NCBI GenBank assembly: GCA_001940925.1
Contig: MSGZ01000009.1
Location: 113,908-177,907 of the forward strand
From: Ruminococcus sp. Phil11
GTDB lineage: Bacteria; Bacillota; Clostridia; Oscillospirales; Ruminococcaceae
DNA: 64,000 nucleotides
Direction: 5' to 3'
A model generated the notes under the pieces. The model had not been told where the DNA came from. It did not search any database and saw only the letters and a list, made by a program, of their open reading frames with translations. Position 1 is the first letter of the stretch; each line of letters starts with the position of its first letter. Shown one piece after another: positions 25,458-33,659 of this stretch. The position numbers and the translations under genes are program-made.

Positions 25458-26879
25458 ATGAAAAGAAACAACCGCAAATACCTGTGTGCTGCTTTGGCAG
25501 GACTGACGCTGATTCTTTTGACAGGATGCGGGACCGATACCGGCAGTGCATCCTCCGGTGCTTACAATGCCTATCTCACACAGCGGGCGGAACTGCAGAA
25601 TACGGTCACGGCATCCGGAACCGTTGAGGGTTCCGATGCATTCAGCATTACGAGCGATCTGCTGACGAAGGTGACAAAGCTGAACGTATCTGTCGGCAGT
25701 GCTGTGAAAGCAGGGGATATCCTCTGCGAATTCGATCAGAGTGATTTTCAGAGACAGATCGACACATTGACACAGGAAATGGAACTGACAAACAGCAGGA
25801 TGCAGGCGGAGCACGGTGCGCATCTGCGCGATCTGTCGCTTGCACAGAACCAGAAGGAGATCTCACTCCGGATCGCGCAGCGGGAAATTGACGAGGCTGT
25901 CTCCAAAAGGGACTATGCCCGCGGCAGATATCAGCAGCTTGGTGCAAGGAAGCAGGAGCTTGAAAGCCAGATCGCTTCGCTGAACGGTGAGATCGCTGCG
26001 GCCGAGGATGCATCCGCACAGATGCTTTCGCTTGAACGGGCAGAGAAGGAGCTTGCAACGGTCTCGGCGGATTACACACAGATCGAAAGCTCTCTGGTCA
26101 GTTATGACAATGCCGTTGTCAATGCGGAGGATAAATACAGCCGGATCGAGCTGGAATGCGACTATGCGATCGAAGCGGCCTATGATGCCGTCAATGCAGA
26201 TGCTTATCAGAAGGATACGGCCAGCCAGCTGAAAATGGATGAGCTGCAGAACAAGCTGAAGGAATGCACGGTGGTCGCGCCGCGGGACGGCATTATCACC
26301 TCGCTTTCCGTCAAAGAGGGCTCCATTCCGACAACGGATTCGATCATGACGATCGCAGATGATTCTTCTCTGGTTATCAATGCGACGGTCTATGAGAATG
26401 ATATCCTGAAAGTATTTGAGGGGCAGAACTGTGAGATCTCCATGATCGCCAACGCGGGAAAGAACTATGACGGCAAGATCCTCAGCGTTGTGAAGATCCG
26501 GGATGATAAATCCACGGATTCCGCGATGTATTCTGTCAGGATCAGCATTGATAACAGTGACGATGCCGTTATCATCGGCATGAGTACACAGATTAACATC
26601 ATTACGGAGCGAAAATCAGATATCATAGCCGTTCCGTATGAGGCGATCGGATCCGATGAGAACGGCAGTGAATATGTGTTTGTCGGCGTCAAGGAAAGTG
26701 ACGGCACTTATACGGCGAAACGCAGAAGCGTCGAATCCGGTATGGAGACCTCTTATCTTTCTGAGATCTCCGGTGATGTTGAGGCCGGTGAAAAAGTGCT
26801 GTTCCCGACAGAAGGACTTGCGGACGGTGACAAGATCATCATTAAAGATGTCTTTTCCGCCGATTCTTTCGGAAACTGA
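25458..26879 (+). CDS. MacA/HlyD-like efflux adaptor lipoprotein
   Basis: A 473-residue protein with a lipobox (LILLTGC, Cys near 24), so lipid-anchored outside the membrane. Then come a biotinyl-lipoyl half (VTKLNVSVGSAVKAGDILCEFDQSDF), a long coiled-coil hairpin (~95-265) and beta-barrel/lipoyl return half (VVAPRDGIITSLSVKEGSIPTTDSIMTIAD), the order typical of MacA/HlyD adaptors. The frame extends upstream to 25389, but MKRNNRKYL at 25458 gives a proper signal peptide. It precedes a MacB-type permease by 12 bases. Confidence 0.9.
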   Translation: MKRNNRKYLCAALAGLTLILLTGCGTDTGSASSGAYNAYLTQRAELQNTVTASGTVEGSDAFSITSDLLTKVTKLNVSVGSAVKAGDILCEFDQSDFQRQIDTLTQEMELTNSRMQAEHGAHLRDLSLAQNQKEISLRIAQREIDEAVSKRDYARGRYQQLGARKQELESQIASLNGEIAAAEDASAQMLSLERAEKELATVSADYTQIESSLVSYDNAVVNAEDKYSRIELECDYAIEAAYDAVNADAYQKDTASQLKMDELQNKLKECTVVAPRDGIITSLSVKEGSIPTTDSIMTIADDSSLVINATVYENDILKVFEGQNCEISMIANAGKNYDGKILSVVKIRDDKSTDSAMYSVRISIDNSDDAVIIGMSTQINIITERKSDIIAVPYEAIGSDENGSEYVFVGVKESDGTYTAKRRSVESGMETSYLSEISGDVEAGEKVLFPTEGLADGDKIIIKDVFSADSFGN

Positions 26880-26891
26880 CGGTGAACCGGA

Positions 26892-28184
26892 ATGAGTATC
26901 CTTGAATATCTGAAATTATCGCTGGTTTCTCTGAGATCCAACCGGATGCGTTCCGTTCTGACGATGATCGGCATTATTGTCGGAATCTCCTCGATTGTGA
27001 CGATCTCGACGCTCGGCATTACGATTAAGGACACTGTCACGAACATGGTCTATTATCAGTCGCTCAACACATTTCAGGTCTATATGGCAGGGCGGCCGAA
27101 CTCGAATCCGCCGCTTCCGGAGCTTGCGGACAGGCTGCAGTACGATTGGCTTGCCGATCTGGAAAAGGATTATCCCGGAGAGTTCAAGCCGGCTTTGAAC
27201 AACTTTATGGATTATGTTCATGCGCAGACGTATACAGATGAAACCGTAACCGGCGCACTTTATGCCGTGACGGACGGTTTCTTTCAGTGCGAAAAAAAGG
27301 TCATCACGGAAGGCCGGGAGCTGCTTTCATCTGACAGCAGCCGCCAGAAATATACGGCTGTTGTAGCAGATGTATTTGTGCAGCAGTATTTTGACAGCGG
27401 TACGAACCCGCTCGGAAAAACGATCGAGCTGGAGCTCGGTGACAAGCGGCATGTGAAATTTACAGTTGTCGGTGTGTATAAAACCAATCCGTATGAGTAT
27501 CCGGGTGCTTCCGGCCTGAACGACAAGGAAACAGAAATCTATATCCCGTATGAAACAGCAGCATCTGTGTTCGGCAGTATCCGCAGAGCCTTTACCCATA
27601 TCAATTTTGTCGGTAATAAGGACATCGACCGCGGGACACTGATCCGGCATCTGACTGATTTCTTTGAAAAGAAGTATATCGGCAGACAGTATTATTATGG
27701 GATGATATACGATCTGCAGGCGGATGCTGCCGCGACCGAAAAGGTCGTCTCGCTGATCATTGTGATCGTTGCGGGCATTGCAGCCTTCTCACTGGTGGTC
27801 GCCGGAATCGGCGTTATGAACATCATGCTTGTCAGTATATCGGAGCGCACCAAGGAGATCGGTCTCCGGAAGTCGATTGGTGCGACGCATCGCAATGTGC
27901 TGATCCAGTTTGCGCTGGAAGCTGTGACGATCTGTTTGCTCGGCGGACTGGCGGGCATTCTGTTCGGAATACTGAACTGTCATCTGATCGCGTATGCAGT
28001 TGCGCGGTTTTCGTCCTCGCTCGGGGAATATTCAACATATATTGCCGAGGTTGCGACCGTCCCGAATTTCTTTACGGTCATGATCACGATCGGCTTTTCC
28101 TGTCTGGTCGGTCTGATATCGGGTCTGTATCCTGCGATGAAAGCAGCAAGGATGAATCCGATCGACGCGCTCCGGACGGAATGA
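26892..28184 (+). CDS. MacB/FtsX-family permease
   Basis: A 430-residue membrane protein: one N-terminal helix (MRSVLTMIGIIVGISSIVTIST), a large extracytoplasmic domain (~55-290) and three C-terminal helices with the FtsX signature (VVAGIGVMNIMLVSISERTKEIGLRKSIGATHRNVLIQF). MacB-type permeases normally carry or pair with an ATPase; none is fused here and no separate one is adjacent, apart from the exporter at 23677. It may borrow that ATPase domain or one encoded elsewhere. Likely role: peptide export or self-protection. Confidence 0.88.
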   Translation: MSILEYLKLSLVSLRSNRMRSVLTMIGIIVGISSIVTISTLGITIKDTVTNMVYYQSLNTFQVYMAGRPNSNPPLPELADRLQYDWLADLEKDYPGEFKPALNNFMDYVHAQTYTDETVTGALYAVTDGFFQCEKKVITEGRELLSSDSSRQKYTAVVADVFVQQYFDSGTNPLGKTIELELGDKRHVKFTVVGVYKTNPYEYPGASGLNDKETEIYIPYETAASVFGSIRRAFTHINFVGNKDIDRGTLIRHLTDFFEKKYIGRQYYYGMIYDLQADAAATEKVVSLIIVIVAGIAAFSLVVAGIGVMNIMLVSISERTKEIGLRKSIGATHRNVLIQFALEAVTICLLGGLAGILFGILNCHLIAYAVARFSSSLGEYSTYIAEVATVPNFFTVMITIGFSCLVGLISGLYPAMKAARMNPIDALRTE

Positions 28185-28230
28185 TGAAACTGAAAAAATC
28201 CATATTTATCATAAATTCACAGGAGGTACT

Positions 28231-29703
28231 ATGGAAAAAGAAGTTTTGAATCTGCCGCTGATCATCGGCGGCAAAGAGGTGGAAGGAGAACATCATATCC
28301 GGCTGGAATACGATGATCTGGTGATCAGTTTCCCTGTGCTGGATGATGAAAAGCGCAAGGCAGTTCTTGCAATGGATCAGGACAGCATCCATAACCTGAA
28401 GCTGACAGAGATCGTGAGCTTTCTGCAGAGGGTCTCGTGGCTCTGGTATGACGAGAACTATCCGCTCCGAAAAAAAATGATGGAATACGGTCCGCGGATC
28501 TCCGGTCAGTCGGCTGAAATGTACAAGCATAATATTGCTGTGCTGCTGCAGCTTATCTCGTTCAAGACCTTTATGGAGGATATTGTGGACTGGGAGCTCG
28601 GCGACCGCAGACTGCTGGATGAGTGGATCTCCCGGGAGAACGGCGAGATCCATGCAGAGCCGCTCGGCAGACTGCTGCACATTATCTCCGGAAATGTCCC
28701 GCTTGTCGGTTTTTATTCTCTTGTCAGGGGCCTGATCACCAAGAACGTCAACATCATCAAGCTTTCGCAGAAGGATTTTCTGTCAACCTATCTGTTTGTG
28801 CGATCTTTTGCGGATGTTGATCCGGATCATCCGGTCACAAAGGCAATCTCTGCACTGTACTGGGGCAAGGACGATATAGAGAATATTGATTTCTTCAGCA
28901 ATGCCGCAAACGGCATGATCGTCTGGGGTGGCTTTGATACGATCAGGGCATATAAATCCAGATGTCCGGTCGGCTGTGAGTTCATCGAATACGGACCGAA
29001 AAAGAGCCTGCAGATCATTGACTATGACAACAATGACGTCGATCAGCTTGAGCTGAACATTGCAAGAGACGTCAGTGTGTTCGATCAGGAGGCCTGCCTT
29101 TCTCCGCAGTTGGTTCTTGTCAAGGGCACCGATATCAAGCGCTTCATGATCCGGCTGATGAAGGGAATGATAAGCTATACCAAGCTCTGGCCGGGTGCAA
29201 AGCACACGGACGATCACTACATTCACATGAATTATCTGATCGAATCGCATGAATATCTCGGCAATATCGCGTGGGCGGATGATGACAGGAACTGGCTGGT
29301 CGTGAAGCTGGATGATCCGACCCCCGTGAATCTCGATCATCCGCTTGGCAGAACGATTTTCGTCAAGGAAATCCAGGACTTTGATGAAGCACTGGAGTAC
29401 ATTGACGGCCATGTGCAGACAGTCGGTATTGCACCGGAATCGCTGAAGCTCAAGCTGCGCGATGAACTGACAAAGCGCGGCGTTTCCAGAATTGCGAATA
29501 TCGGCAACGTCGATATGCCGCGTGAGGGGCTTGTGCATGAAGGTATCACGCTGAACCGTCTGGTGCGCCTTGTCGGTATGGAGAAGGAAAGCAGCTACCA
29601 TGCAAAGTCTTACGATTATCCGGATGACTACTTCGATCAGTTTATTTACTGGCTGAAATGGGTGAAAAAAGGAGAAGATCATGGTAAAATTCTTAGAAAA
29701 TGA
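28231..29703 (+). CDS. LuxC-like acyl-CoA/acyl-protein reductase
   Basis: A 490-residue protein of the LuxC acyl-reductase family (aldehyde dehydrogenase superfamily). The catalytic cysteine lies in VFDQEACLSPQLVLVKG (near 289), the LuxC equivalent of the aldehyde dehydrogenase active site; IISGNVPLVGFYSLVRGL is the NADPH-side motif of the family. LuxC reduces an activated carboxyl (thioester) to an aldehyde. AGGAGG precedes the ATG. It overlaps the LuxE-like gene by 23 bases, as expected for partners. In bioluminescence the pair makes fatty aldehyde; here, inside a peptide cluster, the substrate could be a lipid or the peptide itself. Confidence 0.87.
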   Translation: MEKEVLNLPLIIGGKEVEGEHHIRLEYDDLVISFPVLDDEKRKAVLAMDQDSIHNLKLTEIVSFLQRVSWLWYDENYPLRKKMMEYGPRISGQSAEMYKHNIAVLLQLISFKTFMEDIVDWELGDRRLLDEWISRENGEIHAEPLGRLLHIISGNVPLVGFYSLVRGLITKNVNIIKLSQKDFLSTYLFVRSFADVDPDHPVTKAISALYWGKDDIENIDFFSNAANGMIVWGGFDTIRAYKSRCPVGCEFIEYGPKKSLQIIDYDNNDVDQLELNIARDVSVFDQEACLSPQLVLVKGTDIKRFMIRLMKGMISYTKLWPGAKHTDDHYIHMNYLIESHEYLGNIAWADDDRNWLVVKLDDPTPVNLDHPLGRTIFVKEIQDFDEALEYIDGHVQTVGIAPESLKLKLRDELTKRGVSRIANIGNVDMPREGLVHEGITLNRLVRLVGMEKESSYHAKSYDYPDDYFDQFIYWLKWVKKGEDHGKILRK

Positions 29704-30730
29704 AAACGAGATCAGAGACTATACATTCTCCGAGATCAAAAAGAGCTTTGCGCATCATTATCAGAGCTGTGAGTCCTACCGCAAATTCTGCGATTTTCAT
29801 GAGTTTACGCCGGAAAAGCTGATCTCCTTTGAGGATCTCTATTCGATCCCGCAGATCCCCACGTCGATCTTTAAGAGCCTGACGGTCTGCTCGGCCGACA
29901 AGGATTCCTGCAAGTGCTGTACGAGCAGCGGAACAAAGGGAGCGGTCAGCAGGATCTACAGAGACGATCAGACGATCCGTGCATTTCTCGAAACGATCGT
30001 GGCGGATGCGGGCAGAATGTACGGTCTGACGAAAGAGAACTGTGCCGTGTTCAATCTGGGGCCGTCAGCAGAGGAAGCAGGGGATATCTGGCTTGCCTAT
30101 GTGACAGGTTTCCTGAAATATGCAGTTGATACCTGCAATTATATGCACGGCGGTGTGCTGGAAACTGAAAAGCTCCTTGCCGACCTGAAAGGCTGCAGCA
30201 CGGACAAGCGGATCGTCCTGCTCGGTGCACCTGCCCTGTTCATGCGTGTTTTCTCCGATATGGATGCAGCCGGTGTTTCTCTGCAGCTGCCGGAAAACAC
30301 GGTCGTATTCACAGCGGGCGGCTGGAAATCCAAAACCGGTGCGCCATTGACGCGCGAAGCACTGTGCGGGCTGTTTACAAAGTATTTCGGTATCGGGGAT
30401 GCACAGTATTTTGATGTATACAATCAGGTTGAATCCAACACGCCGTTCTTTGAATGCCGCTGCCATAACAAACACATTCCGGCAGGGTTCCTTGCGGTTG
30501 TGCGTGACCCTGTTACCTTTGAAAAGGTTGAGGACGGAAAAGAGGGCGTTGTATCGTTTCTGGATTCCAGTTCATCAAGTTACCCTGCATTTGTCATCAC
30601 GGATGATATCGGCAGTGTGACAAACGGCTGTGAATGCGGCCTGCAGGGGCAGGTATTCCATTACGTCAGACGCGTCAGAACGGTTGAGACCAAGGGCTGT
30701 GCGCTCAAGCTCGATCAGAAAATGGCGTGA
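29681..30730 (+). CDS. LuxE-like acyl-protein synthetase
   Basis: A 349-residue adenylate-forming enzyme of the LuxE family. Visible motifs: CTSSGTKGAVSRIYRDD (phosphate-binding loop, near 78-94), VVFTAGGWKSKTG (family hallmark) and FDVYNQVES. LuxE activates a carboxylate with ATP and hands it, through a cysteine, to LuxC for reduction. It ends the RiPP operon; a strong bidirectional terminator follows. Together with the carrier-like protein at 20993, this indicates a carboxyl-activating chemistry added to the radical SAM step. This is inference. Confidence 0.87.
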   Translation: MVKFLENENEIRDYTFSEIKKSFAHHYQSCESYRKFCDFHEFTPEKLISFEDLYSIPQIPTSIFKSLTVCSADKDSCKCCTSSGTKGAVSRIYRDDQTIRAFLETIVADAGRMYGLTKENCAVFNLGPSAEEAGDIWLAYVTGFLKYAVDTCNYMHGGVLETEKLLADLKGCSTDKRIVLLGAPALFMRVFSDMDAAGVSLQLPENTVVFTAGGWKSKTGAPLTREALCGLFTKYFGIGDAQYFDVYNQVESNTPFFECRCHNKHIPAGFLAVVRDPVTFEKVEDGKEGVVSFLDSSSSSYPAFVITDDIGSVTNGCECGLQGQVFHYVRRVRTVETKGCALKLDQKMA

Positions 30731-30756
30731 ATCCCGATTACAGATATGAATTGCAA

Positions 30757-30789
30757 AGCGGGCTGTCTTACAAAAAGGCAGCCCGCTTT
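30757..30789. terminator. Bidirectional terminator between RiPP cluster and rlmD
   Basis: GCGGGCTG/CAGCCCGC stem with A-run before and T-run after, serving both converging operons. Confidence 0.85.
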
Positions 30790-30799
30790 CTATACGGTG

Positions 30800-32035
30800 T
30801 TATGATCTCGGTTTTCTGTTCGTCCGCGGTTTCTCCGTCCTGCGGTTCTGCGGTTCCGGCTTCGGCTGCCGGTTCAGCAGACAGACCGTCTCAATGCCGG
30901 TCGTATGCGGGAACATATCGACGGGCTGGATCATGCTGACGCGGTAGCCCTCCTTTTTCAGGAGCAGCAGATCGCGTTCCAGTGTCTCGATATTGCAGGA
31001 GACATAGACGATCCGGTCGGGGCGGAGCGTTCCGGCACTGCGCAGAAATGCAGGCGATGCGCCCGCGCGCGGCGGATCCATGATGAGGACGTCGATCTTC
31101 GCTTTGTCCTTTGCAAGCTTCTGCATGAAGTCCCCGGCATCGTCCTGATAAAACCGGATATTCGTCAGCTGATTGCGTTTCGCGTTCTCCACGGCGTCGC
31201 GGACGGCAAAGCGGTTCTGCTCCACGCCCGTGACGGCCGCACCCTGCTTCGCTGCAATGATGCCGATCGTACCGGTGCCGCAGTAGGCGTCGATCACGGT
31301 CGTGCCCTCGGTGATGCCCGCCGCTTTGACGGCGCAGCCGTAGAGCCGTTCGGTCTGGCGGGAGTTGACCTGATAAAACGAGGCAGGGGAGACCCTGAAC
31401 CGGCAGCCGCAGAGCACATCCTCAATGAAGCCGCTGCCGTACAGCGTGATGCTTCGATTGCCGAGCGTCAGCGGCATCCCGTCCGGACAGATATTCTGCA
31501 CGATCGTCGTGATCTCCGGATGCGCCTTGATCAGTGCCTTGACGAGATTGTTTTTTGCCGGCAGCATCGCAGAGGCGGTTACCAGCACGAGCATGATCTC
31601 GCCGGTCGCTGCAGAGGTGCGGATCAGCGTATGCCGGAGCAGGCCGGTGCCGCTGCGGAGATCATACGGCGCGATCTTCAGGTCGTGCATCAGCTTTTTC
31701 AGCGTACTGACGATCGGCGCAGCCTTCTGATCCTCCAGCATACAGTCATCGACGGCGACCAGCTTTTTGCCGGTAGACTGAAAAATGCCGGAGATGATCT
31801 TGCGGTTCTTGTCCGTACCGTAGATATTCTGCACCTTGTTGCGGTAGTGGTACGGCGTTCCCATGCCGATGATCGGCTGAACAGGCGCGAATTTCCCGAG
31901 CATCCGCTCCGCCTTTTCCTGCTTGCGCGCAAGCTGTTCGGTGTAGCTTTCCTGCAGCTGACAGCCGCCGCAGCGTTTGAAGCATTTGCAGATCTTCTCG
32001 CCGGACTGCGGGTCTGTGATAATCTGTTTCGGCAT
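30800..32035 (-). CDS. rlmD: 23S rRNA (uracil-5-)-methyltransferase, RlmD/RumA family
   Basis: A 411-residue SAM-dependent methyltransferase that makes 5-methyluridine in 23S rRNA (or tRNA). The N-terminal [4Fe-4S] cysteines CKCFKRCGGC are present, the TRAM domain usual in E. coli RumA is missing or minimal. The C-terminus has VIDAYCGTGTIGI (SAM binding), MDPPRAG and VYVSCN with the catalytic cysteine, and a basic Arg/Pro/Lys-rich tail. Which uridine it modifies cannot be read from sequence. It follows the DUF1667 gene by three bases on the same strand. Confidence 0.88.
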   Translation of the reverse strand: MPKQIITDPQSGEKICKCFKRCGGCQLQESYTEQLARKQEKAERMLGKFAPVQPIIGMGTPYHYRNKVQNIYGTDKNRKIISGIFQSTGKKLVAVDDCMLEDQKAAPIVSTLKKLMHDLKIAPYDLRSGTGLLRHTLIRTSAATGEIMLVLVTASAMLPAKNNLVKALIKAHPEITTIVQNICPDGMPLTLGNRSITLYGSGFIEDVLCGCRFRVSPASFYQVNSRQTERLYGCAVKAAGITEGTTVIDAYCGTGTIGIIAAKQGAAVTGVEQNRFAVRDAVENAKRNQLTNIRFYQDDAGDFMQKLAKDKAKIDVLIMDPPRAGASPAFLRSAGTLRPDRIVYVSCNIETLERDLLLLKKEGYRVSMIQPVDMFPHTTGIETVCLLNRQPKPEPQNRRTEKPRTNRKPRS

Positions 32036-32038
32036 CGC

Positions 32039-32401
32039 TCAGACGCTTTCCATGGAGCGCGACGCGATGATGTTGACGCCGGTGCCGAGGATATTCTCCA
32101 CGATCACATCCCCGACACTGACCGGTGCCTTGACCTGTACGCCGCGCACGGCATCCATTGCATCCATGATCTGATCCAGCGGAATTTCGCGTTCAGAGAT
32201 GACCGGCAGAACACGGTGTACGCCGCCCGTAATGCGGACAGTCGTGGTCAGAATGCGCTCCGGCCGGATACATTCGCTTTCGGCGTAAGCTTTGCCGCGC
32301 GGACAGTTATTGCCTGTTACATTCGTCACAGTATCGTTTTCAACTGTCACGGTCAGGCGGCACCCGACCGGACAGTTGACGCAAATCAGTTCTTTTTCCA
32401 T
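32039..32401 (-). CDS. DUF1667 protein
   Basis: A 120-residue protein with four N-terminal cysteines in CVNCPVGC and NNCPRGKAYAESEC, a probable metal or Fe-S site. DUF1667 proteins regularly form a three-gene set with a GlpA-like dehydrogenase and an FAD oxidoreductase, as here. Start MEKEL at 32401 lies right after the upstream stop (TGAAATG); an earlier ATG at 32416 would overlap more. The likely role is electron transfer in an anaerobic glycerol-3-phosphate dehydrogenase-like complex. Confidence 0.88.
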   Translation of the reverse strand: MEKELICVNCPVGCRLTVTVENDTVTNVTGNNCPRGKAYAESECIRPERILTTTVRITGGVHRVLPVISEREIPLDQIMDAMDAVRGVQVKAPVSVGDVIVENILGTGVNIIASRSMESV

Positions 32402-32402
32402 T

Positions 32403-33659
32403 TCACTTTTCCTCAACGATTTCGATAGTGATATCCTCTGTCAGCCCTTCCATATCCTTGCGCAGCAGGAGTGCCTCCTCCATGACAGAGGGCACGAGCT
32501 TGCGCTTTTTCAGGCTGCGGATCACGCGGTCACCGGAACGGACGACCAGCGTCCCGCTGTCCATCGGCGTGCGGACGCGGAAATAGACTGTCAGCTTTTC
32601 TGCCGGAGCAGCCGGATAGAACTGAGACGGGACGCAGTAGCTCACCTGATTGCCGTTCGTGATGCGGAGCGGTACTCCGGCGGGCTTTCCGTTTTTCAGA
32701 TAGTCCACGGCACCCTCTGCCGCCTTTGCCGCCTGAATGGAGACAAAATCGACCAGATCATGCACATGCAGACCGTTTCCGCAGGCAAAGATGCCCTCCG
32801 CGCTTGTCATATAGCGGTCATCGACGACAGGACCTTTGGTCGCGGGGTCAAGCCGGATGCCGGCTTCCTCGGCAAGATGATTTTCGGGGATCAGGCCGCA
32901 GGAGAGCAGCAGCGTATCGACCTCGAAATACTGCTCGCTGCCGGGGATCGGGTTCTTGTTCTCGTCTACCTCGACGACCTCGATCTTTTCAAGCCTGTCC
33001 TTGCCGTAGACCTGCGTGACGGTATGCGACAGATACAGCGGGATATTGAAATCCTCGAGACATTGCTTCATGTTGCGCGGCAGGCCGTTGGAATACGGCA
33101 TGATCTCCGCAACGCCGACGACTTTTGCGCCCTCGAGCGTCATGCGTCTGGCCATGATGAGGCCGATGTCGCCGGAGCCTAAGATAAACACGCGCTTGCC
33201 GACCAGATAGCCGTCAATGTTCAGGTAGCGCTGTGCCTGTCCTGCGGTGTAGATGCCGGCGGGTCTTGTGCCGGTAATGTTGATCGCGCCGCGCGGACGC
33301 TCATAGCAGCCGACCGCGAGAATGACTGCATCGGCCTGTACCTGCACGGTGCCTTCCTCCGCGTTTACGTATTCGACGATGCGGTCAGCGGTCAGCTTCG
33401 TGACCATGGTGTTCAGCAGGATTTTGACATTCTGTTCCTCCGCCATGCGCAGAAAACGCTCCGCGTAGGCCGGGCCGGAAAGCTGCTCTTTGAAGGTCTG
33501 CAGGCCGAAGCCGTTGTGGATGCACTGTTCCAGAATGCCGCCCGGTTCCTCGTCCTTTTCAATGACAAGGATATCCGTGATGCCGTTTTTCTTCAATGTG
33601 ACGGCTGCGGACAAGCCTGCGCTGCCGCCGCCGATGATAACTGCCTGTACTCTTTTCAT
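32403..33659 (-). CDS. NAD(P)/FAD-dependent oxidoreductase (GlpB-like partner)
   Basis: A 418-residue flavoprotein with an N-terminal FAD motif (VIIGGGSAGLSAAVTLKKNGI), a second dinucleotide motif (VFILGSGDIGLIMARRMTLEGAKVVGV, ~155-180) and the C-terminal FAD motif GIFACGNGLHVHDLVDFVS. It is part of the dehydrogenase/oxidoreductase/DUF1667 set and overlaps the first gene by four bases. Its job is presumably to pass electrons between the GlpA-like subunit and NAD(P) or a membrane acceptor. Confidence 0.9.
   Translation of the reverse strand: MKRVQAVIIGGGSAGLSAAVTLKKNGITDILVIEKDEEPGGILEQCIHNGFGLQTFKEQLSGPAYAERFLRMAEEQNVKILLNTMVTKLTADRIVEYVNAEEGTVQVQADAVILAVGCYERPRGAINITGTRPAGIYTAGQAQRYLNIDGYLVGKRVFILGSGDIGLIMARRMTLEGAKVVGVAEIMPYSNGLPRNMKQCLEDFNIPLYLSHTVTQVYGKDRLEKIEVVEVDENKNPIPGSEQYFEVDTLLLSCGLIPENHLAEEAGIRLDPATKGPVVDDRYMTSAEGIFACGNGLHVHDLVDFVSIQAAKAAEGAVDYLKNGKPAGVPLRITNGNQVSYCVPSQFYPAAPAEKLTVYFRVRTPMDSGTLVVRSGDRVIRSLKKRKLVPSVMEEALLLRKDMEGLTEDITIEIVEEK

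Noticed and set aside
26870..26903. GTGAACCGG just before the FtsX-type permease as an eighth copy of the precursor hairpin
   Set aside because: The right-hand stem (TTCAC) is absent, so no hairpin forms; probably chance similarity.
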